From contig CAMDKJ010000003.1 of the NCBI GenBank assembly GCA_945900705.1, positions 1-44,697 of the forward strand: 44,697 bases of DNA. Reading direction: 5' to 3'. Below are positions 1-5,518 of this stretch, piece by piece (the first letter of the stretch is position 1; the number at the start of each line of letters is the position of its first letter). A program made the position numbers and the translations under genes. The notes under the pieces are model-generated. The model was not told the origin of the DNA and made no database searches. It was given only the letters and a program-made list of their open reading frames with translations. This stretch comes from Bifidobacterium breve (GTDB taxonomy: Bacteria; Actinomycetota; Actinomycetes; S36-B12).

Positions 1-1532
1 CAAGTGACGCCCTCGCCTCGATCTTCTACGTAAACAACTGGTGGTACATCTTCGCCGATCAATCATATTTTGCATTTACCGGAAGGCCGCCATTCCTAAA
101 GCACCTGTGGTCGCTATCGGTTGAAGAGCAGTTCTATCTGATTTGGCCGGCCATCGCGTACCTTTGTGTCCGAAAATTTGGCCGGCGTGGAGTCGCGTTA
201 CTCGCAGCTGCAGTTGCCTTACTGTCAACGGCGTGGATGCTCTACTTAACGATCGCAGGTGGCTACCCAGATTTCGCTGATCCAAGCCGCGCCTACTTCG
301 GGACCGACTCACACATCATGGGCTTATTGGTGGGGGCACTACTTGCCACTTTCTGGCGCCCGGCACGCCTGACAACTGGAATCCCAAAGAATTATCGGGT
401 CCTCGGCACCACACTTGGTGTCTTAGCTGCCCTGGCAATCATCGCTGTTTTCCTCCGGGCCGGTGAGTTCAGCCCCTGGCTCTACCGCGGAGGCTTCTTG
501 GCGATCGCCGTTGTCACCGCAATCCTCATCGCCTGTGCAACCCACCCGGGTTTACCGATTGGCCGGTGGATCGGCTCGCAGCCATGGCGTTACATCGGCC
601 AGCGCTCATACGGCCTTTATCTTTGGCATTGGCCAATCTTCATGGTAACTCGGCCAATGCTTGATATCGAGATGGATGGCTTAGCCCTGCTCATCTTGCG
701 GCTCGCCTTGACCTTCGTGATTGCCGAAGCAAGTTTCAGATTCATTGAACTCCCGATCAGGCGAGGCGCCATCGATCGTTGGATCAAGTCTTGGCGCGCA
801 TCCACCGGAGAAGATCGTAAGCGTCAGACTCGAATCGGCGTGCGAGTGGCTGTGTGGTCAACTATCGGAGTGCTTGCTCTTGGCACCGCATTAGCAACCG
901 CCCAGGTAGCAACTGCCCCTGATGTGGTTGCCGCAATCGATGACGGTGTGCCCGGAACGACAGAAGTCACCTTCGACGACCTCCCAATTCCAATCGCCAG
1001 CGCAACTTCGTCTCCAGCACCTACCTCAGCACAGCTGCCGTCCACAGCCCCCACTCCAACATTTAATCCGGGACCGGTAAGTGCCATCGGTGATTCAGTC
1101 TTACTCGGTGCCCGCAGCGCCGTAAAAGAAGCTATCCCGGGGATTCGCGTTGATGCAGCAGTAGCCCGAATGCCCGGCGCCTTCATCGGCGATATCCGCG
1201 AGTTGATTGCAGCCGACAAACTTGCACCCATTGTGGTTGTTCACCCTGGCACCAACGGGGTTCTCACTGAAAGCATGTTGCGAAATATGCTAAATCAGCT
1301 CGTCGGCTACCCGCGAGTGGTGATCGTCAATTCGGATGTGCCACGGGTTTGGCAGGACCCAAATAATGGGGTTATTGCCAAGGTGGCGCCCGACTACCCA
1401 AATGCCGTCATCGCCGATTGGTACGCTGTCAGCGCCGGTAAGCGCGACTACTTCGTTTCAGATGGAGTGCACCTCTCGGCAAAAGGTGCAGCCGCATATG
1501 CCAAGGTAATTAAGGACGCCACCGGCCTCTAG
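1..1532 (+). CDS. Membrane O-acyltransferase (acyltransferase 3) fused to a C-terminal SGNH domain, 5'-truncated
   Basis: The reading frame is open from base 3, so the gene begins outside the window. The first visible residues carry the acyltransferase-3 signatures NNWWYI and LWSLSVEEQFYLIWP, followed by several hydrophobic helices up to about base 890. After a Ser/Thr/Pro/Ala-rich linker (about 950-1075) comes an SGNH-hydrolase-like domain with GDSVLLG, HPGTNG and SDGVHLS, which carry the block I Ser, the block III Asn and the block V Asp/His. This is the architecture of OatA-like enzymes that move acetyl groups across the membrane onto peptidoglycan or surface polysaccharide. The acceptor cannot be told from sequence. 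The stop is TAG at 1530-1532. No partner genes are visible on this side. Confidence 0.88.
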   Translation, partial: SDALASIFYVNNWWYIFADQSYFAFTGRPPFLKHLWSLSVEEQFYLIWPAIAYLCVRKFGRRGVALLAAAVALLSTAWMLYLTIAGGYPDFADPSRAYFGTDSHIMGLLVGALLATFWRPARLTTGIPKNYRVLGTTLGVLAALAIIAVFLRAGEFSPWLYRGGFLAIAVVTAILIACATHPGLPIGRWIGSQPWRYIGQRSYGLYLWHWPIFMVTRPMLDIEMDGLALLILRLALTFVIAEASFRFIELPIRRGAIDRWIKSWRASTGEDRKRQTRIGVRVAVWSTIGVLALGTALATAQVATAPDVVAAIDDGVPGTTEVTFDDLPIPIASATSSPAPTSAQLPSTAPTPTFNPGPVSAIGDSVLLGARSAVKEAIPGIRVDAAVARMPGAFIGDIRELIAADKLAPIVVVHPGTNGVLTESMLRNMLNQLVGYPRVVIVNSDVPRVWQDPNNGVIAKVAPDYPNAVIADWYAVSAGKRDYFVSDGVHLSAKGAAAYAKVIKDATGL

Positions 1533-1653
1533 CGATTCAGCATTCTATCGGCGTGCGGTTTGGGCTGGCTGGGATTTGGGGGTTGGTGGTGGGTCGGCGG
1601 CTACGTATTTTGGCGGACGAGCATTGTCATCATGTTACGGTGGGGAGTGCCCC

Positions 1654-1815
1654 CTACATTCCACATTGTCTCACAAAACTCTCGTCACAATAGGCCGCGG
1701 AAGGGTTTAGTGTGCCGCCGATACCGGCCACACCGGACCGCACCCAACCAACACCGAGTGCGAGCCGATCAGATGGCGCTGAACTTACTGGGGTAGCAAC
1801 ATCAATATTTGGCAT
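1654..1815 (-). CDS. Small peptide p1 of the repeat array (conserved N-terminus, variable Cys tail)
   Basis: A 53-codon ORF starting ATG at 1815. GGAG lies 6 nt upstream (complement of 1822-1825). The N-terminal 39 residues (MPNIDVATPVSSAP, DRLALGVGWVR, GVAGIGG, TLNPS) are shared with four other ORFs in the array. The tail AAYCDESFVRQCGM is unique and has two Cys. The stop is TAG at 1654-1656, and a short GGGG/CCCC dyad follows. It is too short for most gene callers. The function is unknown. The Gly-Gly just before the variable part resembles the end of a secretion or RiPP leader, but no processing gene is nearby, so this is only a hypothesis. Confidence 0.5.
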   Translation of the reverse strand: MPNIDVATPVSSAPSDRLALGVGWVRSGVAGIGGTLNPSAAYCDESFVRQCGM

Positions 1816-1884
1816 TTAGTGCTCCGTCCTTCTCGTTGTTGTGATCTATTACTTCGTTGATAGGTGTGAACTTCTTTTAGTTGA

Positions 1885-1950
1885 GCGGTCAGGGGCCAGC
1901 AACAGGGTTTAAACACCCCACCTAGCGGTAGGAAAGGGTGCTACTCTTCA
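1885..1950 (-). terminator. D1 element: hairpin after p2
   Basis: Conserved D element. Its hairpin (1914-1940) pairs CACCC with GGGTG and CCTA with TAGG around a GCGG loop, and it abuts the p2 stop codon at 1941. Read on the minus strand, the stem is followed by TTTAAACCC, as in a weak intrinsic terminator. Only the right arm of the neighbouring C hairpin survives here (GGGGCCA), so this copy is truncated relative to the others. Confidence 0.5.
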
Positions 1951-2126
1951 TTACCCTCAAAGCAGCTTCCCCCGTTGAGACCTTCGCCGTACGTATTTAG
2001 TAGGGTGAAGGAGGGGTTTAGGGTGCCGCCGATACCGGCCACACCGGGCCGTACCCAACCAACACCGAGTGCGAGCCGATCGATCGGTACTGAAGTCACT
2101 GGCGAAGTGACATCACTATTTGGCAT
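1941..2126 (-). CDS. Small peptide p2 of the repeat array
   Basis: A 61-residue ORF beginning at the conserved MPN start (ATG at 2126), with GGAG exactly 6 nt upstream (complement of 2133-2136). The frame is open to 2207, but the site-supported start matches the other copies. The conserved block reads MPNSDVTSPVTSVP, DRLALGVGWVRPG, VAGIGG, TLNPS. The 22-residue tail is Gly/Asn-rich with one Cys and ends CFEGNEE, an ending almost shared with p4 (CFEGTEE) because both run into the D element. The stop TAG at 1941-1943 lies directly against the D1 hairpin. Function unknown. Confidence 0.5.
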   Translation of the reverse strand: MPNSDVTSPVTSVPIDRLALGVGWVRPGVAGIGGTLNPSFTLLNTYGEGLNGGSCFEGNEE

Positions 2127-2150
2127 CTCATGCTCCAACAGGTCAAAGGG

Positions 2151-2298
2151 CCAATACCCAAGCGGGCATCTGTAAATGATGGTAGAACACTCCCGACCTA
2201 AAACCAAGGGTTTAGCAAAAGGTTCCCAAGTGCGAAGATGCGTGCAGGGGTAACGGGGCTACCTGTGAGCCGTAGGTTCGACTCCTACTACTTGGAGC
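2151..2298. repeat. B2 element with a tRNA-like cloverleaf
   Basis: On the plus strand, 2226-2296 can form an outer stem CCAAGTG/TACTTGG, a T-arm-like stem GTAGG/CCTAC around the 7-nt loop TTCGACT, and a stem GGTA/TACC around a 7-nt loop. The part just upstream (GCGGGCATC, GGTAGAACAC) resembles the 5' half of a glycine tRNA. No clean D arm or anticodon arm is present, so I do not call a functional tRNA. The same bases on the minus strand form an equivalent structured leader upstream of p2. A second copy lies at 3126-3273. Confidence 0.5.
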
Positions 2299-2323
2299 GT
2301 TCGAGTTCACTACCGCAAACAAC

Positions 2324-2390
2324 TGGCCCCAGACCAACGGCGGTCAGGGGCCAGCAACAGGGTTTAAACACCCCACCTAGCGGTAGGGAA
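2324..2390 (-). terminator. C2/D2 tandem hairpins
   Basis: The C hairpin (2324-2353) pairs TGGCCCC with GGGGCCA and GACC with GGTC around a 6-nt loop. The D hairpin (core 2376-2387) pairs CCTA with TAGG around GCGG. Read on the minus strand they follow p3, first D then C, and the C stem is followed by GTTGTTTGC. The pair looks like a double intrinsic terminator, but the thymine tracts are short. Confidence 0.45.
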
Positions 2391-2410
2391 CGGAGCTACT
2401 CCTCATATTA

Positions 2411-2508
2411 CCCCCAAGGGTCTCGCTCGGCTGTACAAACAGAACTCTCAGATGTGATACCCCCAAGGCTCCCGCGGTGCTGAACAAATAGAACTCTCAG
2501 AGGGGTTT
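2411..2508. repeat. 49-bp tandem duplication inside a variable insert
   Basis: Two direct copies, 2411-2459 and 2460-2508, both begin CCCCCAAGG and share AGAACTCTCAGA near the end, with substitutions between. They lie in the segment that encodes the tail of p3 and the region after its stop, so the variable insert of this module has itself grown by duplication. Confidence 0.7.
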
Positions 2509-2615
2509 AGGGTGCCGCCGATACCGGCCACACCAGTGCGCACCGAACTAACACCGAGAGCGAGCCGATCAGTTGGTGCTGAACTTACTGGGGTAGCAAT
2601 ATCAATATTTGGCAT
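2448..2615 (-). CDS. Small peptide p3 of the repeat array
   Basis: A 55-residue ORF from the conserved ATG at 2615, with AAAGGA 10 nt upstream (complement of 2626-2631). The frame is open further, to an ATG at 2711 (87 residues), and that extension (GFGVPIKS, AAHLGAASVST, TDAKDVNL) is conserved in p5, so the longer form is possible. The shared block ends VAGIGG-TLNPS, and the tail ESSICSAPREPWGYHI has one Cys. Within the block SS replaces the GW found in the others. The stop lies inside the 49-bp duplication, and the D2/C2 hairpins lie about 45 bp further on. Confidence 0.45.
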   Translation of the reverse strand: MPNIDIATPVSSAPTDRLALGVSSVRTGVAGIGGTLNPSESSICSAPREPWGYHI

Positions 2616-2726
2616 CAGGTTTACGTCCTTTGCGTCAGTAAATGTGGAAACGCTAGCGGCGCCAAGATGGGCCGCTGATTTAATTGGAACACCAAACCCG
2701 GCAAATGGCAATAAGCGCGGCCGTCG

Positions 2727-2746
2727 AAAAAGGTGCCAGGCACTTT
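2727..2746. repeat. REP-like palindrome
   Basis: A compact palindrome with arms GTGCC/GGCAC around a single A, flanked by AAAA and TTTT. It sits where module 3 lacks its B element, and a second small palindrome (CTGGCCAG) lies about 30 bp away. Motifs of this kind occur as REP-type repeats, but there is one copy only and no transposase here. Confidence 0.5.
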
Positions 2747-2841
2747 TCCCATTACCCCCGCAACCATTGACACCTGGCCAGCACCGGGGCCACTAAAACT
2801 TAGACCACCAGGGGTGTTCGAGTTCACTCTCCGTTTACAAC

Positions 2842-2912
2842 TGGCGCCAGACCAACAGCGGTCAGGGGCCAGCAACAGGGTTTAAACACCCCACCTAGTA
2901 GCGGGGAAGGGG
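2842..2912 (-). terminator. C3/D3 tandem hairpins
   Basis: The C3 hairpin (2842-2871) keeps GACC/GGTC and most of the TGGC-CC/GGGGCCA stem, with one G-G mismatch. D3 has a changed stem, with CCCC (2889-2892) facing GGGG (2903-2906 or 2909-2912). On the minus strand this pair begins directly after the p4 stop at 2913. Confidence 0.4.
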
Positions 2913-3101
2913 CTACTCTTCAGTTCCCTCAAAACACCAGCTCCCCGAACTGCACCGCCCCATACATTTGAAGGCCCACTCATTAGAGGGGTTTAGCGTG
3001 CCGCCGATGCTTGCCGCACCGGGGCGCACCCAACCAACACCGAGTGCGAGCCGACCGATCGGCGCTGAACTAACTGGTGAATTAACGTCGGTGCTTGGCA
3101 T
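2913..3101 (-). CDS. Small peptide p4 of the repeat array
   Basis: A 62-residue ORF, ATG at 3101, with GGAG exactly 6 nt upstream (complement of 3108-3111). It is the most diverged copy: MPSTDVNSPVSSAP, IGRLALGVGWVRPGA, ASIGG, TLNPS. Compared with p1, about 17 codons of the block differ and about 8 of those changes are synonymous by my hand alignment, which supports this reading frame. The 23-residue tail has three Cys (KCMGRC, WCFEGTEE). The TAG stop abuts the D3 element. Confidence 0.5.
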   Translation of the reverse strand: MPSTDVNSPVSSAPIGRLALGVGWVRPGAASIGGTLNPSNEWAFKCMGRCSSGSWCFEGTEE

Positions 3102-3125
3102 TTAGCGCTCCAATCGTTAGGCAAG

Positions 3126-3273
3126 CCAATACCCAAACGGGCACCGGTAACTCATATTAAAACACGTCCGACCAAAAACCAAGAGCCTAGTAACATTTTC
3201 TGAGGTGCGAAGATGCGCCCGTGCATAAAGGGGCTACCTGTGCGACGTAGGTTCGGCTGTTACCACTTGGAGT
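3126..3273. repeat. B4 element, second tRNA-like copy
   Basis: A diverged copy of 2151-2298. Conserved stretches include GTGCGAAGATGCG, GGGGCTACCTGTG and CGTAGGTTCG. The outer stem persists in weakened form (about five of seven pairs, with one G-T pair replaced by G-C), but the inner GGTA/TACC stem is lost. It lies upstream of p4 on the minus strand, the same position B2 holds relative to p2. Confidence 0.5.
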
Positions 3274-3298
3274 ATTCGAGTTCACTACCGCAAACAAC

Positions 3299-3370
3299 TG
3301 GCCCCCAACCAACAGCGGCCAGGGGCCAGCAACAGGGTTTAAACACCCCACCTAGCGGTAGGAAAGGGTG
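3299..3370 (-). terminator. C4/D4 tandem hairpins
   Basis: C4 pairs TGGCCCC (3299-3305) with GGGGCCA (3322-3328). D4 (3344-3370) repeats the D1 stem exactly. On the minus strand they follow the p5 stop, as the other pairs follow p2, p3 and p4. Confidence 0.45.
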
Positions 3371-3377
3371 CTACTCT

Positions 3378-3533
3378 TCATCCATAACTTAAGCACGCCC
3401 CACTACAACCAAGGTAGGAGGGGTTTAGGGTGTCGCCGATACCGGCCACACCGGACCGCACCCAACCAACACCGAGTGCGAGCCGATCAGATGGCGCGGA
3501 ACTTACTGGGGTAGCAACATCAATATTTGGCAT
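3378..3533 (-). CDS. Small peptide p5 of the repeat array
   Basis: A 51-residue ORF from the conserved ATG at 3533, with AAAGGA 10 nt upstream (complement of 3544-3549). A longer in-frame form reaches 3647 (89 residues), and its extra part (GFGVPMKS, GAASVST, TDAKDVNL) matches the p3 extension. The block ends GVAGIGD-TLNPS, so the usual Gly-Gly is Gly-Asp here. The tail YLGCSGACLSYG has two Cys. The TGA stop lies in the D4 element. p5 is the first module read from the hydrolase side. Function unknown. Confidence 0.45.
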   Translation of the reverse strand: MPNIDVATPVSSAPSDRLALGVGWVRSGVAGIGDTLNPSYLGCSGACLSYG

Positions 3534-3676
3534 CAGATTTACGTCCTTTGCGTCAGTAATTGTGGAAACGCTAGCGGCGCCAGGGTGCGCTACTGACTTC
3601 ATTGGAACACCGAACCCGGCAAAAGGCAATAGCAAAACGCCAAACAACTCCCGGTGACCGAAAGTCGCTAATGAAC

Positions 3677-4444
3677 CTAACCGGGCCTGCGAACTGGAGC
3701 GATGAAATCTTTGATCGCCCGTGCCGTGCCTGCTGGGTGCTCCACAATACTGAGGTGGCCGGCGCCGGCGATTTTCACTTCCTGACCGCGGCGCAGCACT
3801 TGCAACATAGCCATCTGGTCAGCCTCGGGACTCAGCGTGTCACCGGTACCCCAAAGTATGAGCACCGGGATATCAAGTGCACCGAGTGTTGTCAGTGATT
3901 CTGCTCGATCGGCCATCGCCTGCTGATACCAAGCAACTGCCTTTGGGCCCGCATCATCTAGCCAAGCGGACACCTGCGCAACAACTTCTGGCCGGGTGTC
4001 ACGGGTAACCTGACCGAGAAGCCCAGCGAGCATCGCCTGCTGCAAAATCCGACCACACTCCTGTGGGTTTTCGGTGACGGCCTTGGCCATCCGAAATCTA
4101 TTTTCGCGGGCTAACTCAGTGTCGGCACTGGCCTTGGTGTCACAGCAGATGGCCGCTGTAAACATTTCGGGGCGTTTGCGCAGCATCGCCATCGCGACGT
4201 ATCCACCAAGTGAGATCCCCCCGAGTACTGCACGCTCGATCCCGCGGTGATCCAGGTCCGCAAGAATCGCATCAGCTACCGAGTCAATACTGGGAGCCCC
4301 CGGCAACAAGTCCGTGCCACCAAAGCCTGGCAGATTAGGTACGTGAACCTGCCAGCCAGCGGCAGCAAGTATCTCGGCTTGAGGTTCCCAAAGCCGGGCA
4401 TCGAAGGGAAATGCGTGCAATAACACCACTGTTTGTCCGCTCAT
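3677..4444 (-). CDS. Alpha/beta-hydrolase fold protein
   Basis: A 255-residue cytosolic serine hydrolase. The N-terminal HAFP lies in the oxyanion-hole region. The nucleophile elbow is GISLGG with Ser78. The acid is probably Asp202 (WGTGD) and the base His230 (AGHLS). The overall pattern resembles 3-oxoadipate enol-lactonase/BioH-like esterases, but no pathway neighbours fix the substrate. The start overlaps the stop of the upstream hydrolase by four bases (ATGA at 4441-4444), so the two are probably translationally coupled. Confidence 0.85.
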   Translation of the reverse strand: MSGQTVVLLHAFPFDARLWEPQAEILAAAGWQVHVPNLPGFGGTDLLPGAPSIDSVADAILADLDHRGIERAVLGGISLGGYVAMAMLRKRPEMFTAAICCDTKASADTELARENRFRMAKAVTENPQECGRILQQAMLAGLLGQVTRDTRPEVVAQVSAWLDDAGPKAVAWYQQAMADRAESLTTLGALDIPVLILWGTGDTLSPEADQMAMLQVLRRGQEVKIAGAGHLSIVEHPAGTARAIKDFIAPVRRPG

Positions 4445-5184
4445 AGATCACTCCAGCGTTCCATCGGCCCAGCCCATTGGTGCGGAAGAGGCCACGCGTG
4501 TGGTGCGACCCGCTTGACGATCTCGTCAATGGCGGCGCGAACATTTGTCTCCCCCACCCACAGGTGCTTGGCGCCGGCGACCGCGATGACTTCGGCCTGC
4601 GGAATAATCGAGAACCTAGGGCGCGCAGCTTCAGGGGCCAGGTAATCATCGAGCTCGGGTACCACGCAGGTAAGGGCCCGACCGGTTTCAGCCCAGGTGA
4701 GTAGATCCGAATCGGTGGCAAAACGCAGCGGTGGCGAGAGGAGAATTGCACCACGCACCGGATCCAAATTGCCATGCCGCAAAATCACATCGGTACCAAA
4801 TGACCATCCCACCAGCCACGGGGCTGGAAGTGATCGGGCTTCGATCTCGCCGATGGCAGCCTGTAGGTCGAGGCCTTCGCCGCGCCCATTGTCAAATTCG
4901 CCTTCACTTTGCCCAGCCGCACTTTGAGTGCCTCGAGTATTGAATCGCAACACCGCGATATCGGCGAGTGCCGGCAATCGCCAAGCCATCTTGCGCAGCA
5001 CGTGACTATCCATCATTCCGCCGTGTGTGGGTAGCGGATGCACGCAGACGATCGAAGCCACCGGCGTATTGCGCTCGGGTAGCGCTAATTCGCCAACAAG
5101 TCTTAATCCGTCCGACGTCGTCAGCGTTAGTGGTATTCGTAGCGCCGGCAGCACTGAATTCGCGACGATACTTGCGGTAGTCAT
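4441..5184 (-). CDS. Alpha/beta-hydrolase, COG2945/dienelactone-hydrolase-like
   Basis: A 247-residue protein with HPLPTHGGMMDS, LRFNTRGTQSAAGQSEG and the nucleophile elbow GWSFG (Ser128). Asp179/Asp180 and His207 (AKHLW) are plausible triad partners. The set matches the COG2945 (YsgA/Tex30-like) hydrolases rather than BioH. I chose ATG at 5184 (MTTASIV), one base after the stop of the upstream gene. The frame is open to 5295, but that start would lie inside the upstream gene. It is tandem with the hydrolase at 3677-4444. Substrate unknown. Confidence 0.82.
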   Translation of the reverse strand: MTTASIVANSVLPALRIPLTLTTSDGLRLVGELALPERNTPVASIVCVHPLPTHGGMMDSHVLRKMAWRLPALADIAVLRFNTRGTQSAAGQSEGEFDNGRGEGLDLQAAIGEIEARSLPAPWLVGWSFGTDVILRHGNLDPVRGAILLSPPLRFATDSDLLTWAETGRALTCVVPELDDYLAPEAARPRFSIIPQAEVIAVAGAKHLWVGETNVRAAIDEIVKRVAPHAWPLPHQWAGPMERWSDL

Positions 5185-5185
5185 G

Positions 5186-5503
5186 TCAGTAACGTGGCCC
5201 GCCCGCTGACCGCATGGTGCGCGGCCCACGGTTATGGCGCGAACTCCAGCAGGCGGTATGCCAGTGGCGCCTCGACTCGACACCACCAAGGCCATCGGCC
5301 GGGTAGGTCACCACATGTGGTGTGGCGGGTCGGATTTCTTGGTCGCACCCTGGGCAGCGATAGGTTTTGGTCGAACTAGAACCGGTGATGGACTGCACTA
5401 CCCAATCCTCGCCGTCATAGTCTTCAACACGCCGCGCACTCGATCCACCTGGACCGCGCTCCTCACCTGATGAACCAGGTTTACGGTGATGCTTACGCCC
5501 CAT
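5186..5503 (-). CDS. Conserved actinobacterial zinc-finger-like protein
   Basis: 105 residues with a charged N-terminus (GRKHHRKPG), the core DWVVQSITGSSSTKTYRCPG, then CPGC-DQEIRP-TPHVV and HWHTACW. The CxxC and HxxxC groups could bind one zinc. I recognise it as a small conserved actinobacterial protein, often mislabelled ATP/GTP-binding, although no P-loop is visible. It lies directly upstream of the hydrolase pair, with its TGA one base before the next ATG, so the three are likely one operon. Function unknown. Confidence 0.75.
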   Translation of the reverse strand: MGRKHHRKPGSSGEERGPGGSSARRVEDYDGEDWVVQSITGSSSTKTYRCPGCDQEIRPATPHVVTYPADGLGGVESRRHWHTACWSSRHNRGPRTMRSAGGPRY

Positions 5504-5518
5504 GGCAGCGAGCCAGCA

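Larger units (their letters stand above)
1654..3647. repeat. Composite repeat array: five diverged modules
   Basis: About 2 kb is built from recurring blocks. Block A (starts 1703, 2013, 2502, 2987, 3419) contains the conserved part of a minus-strand small ORF. Blocks A3 and A5 extend about 100 bp further, to 2713 and 3631. Block B (2151-2298, 3126-3273) can fold like a tRNA. Block C (2299-2339, 2816-2857, 3274-3314) and block D (1885-1950, 2340-2405, 2858-2922, 3315-3380) hold hairpins. The plus-strand order is A-(B)-C-D-variable insert-next A. The inserts between D and A differ in sequence and length. Modules are roughly 310-490 bp apart. Copies differ by scattered substitutions, so the array is old or evolving rather than a recent tandem duplication. 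No transposase or integrase is seen in the window. Confidence 0.9.

Noticed and set aside
2226..2296. Functional tRNA gene
   Set aside because: The outer stem and T-like arm fit, but the D arm and a normal anticodon arm with U33 are missing, and the second copy is more degraded.
3116..3122. GTTAGGC, an integron attC-like core site
   Set aside because: Only one copy, no matching inverse core at the other cassette ends, and no integron integrase in the window.
1654..3647. CRISPR array
   Set aside because: Repeats are long, diverged and unevenly spaced, partly coding, and no cas genes are present.
1560..3660. Plus-strand ORFs across the repeat array containing PPIPATP and TPSASRS
   Set aside because: They are the complement of the small-peptide block. 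They lack consistent ribosome sites, and my hand comparison shows a smaller share of synonymous changes in this frame than in the minus-strand frame.
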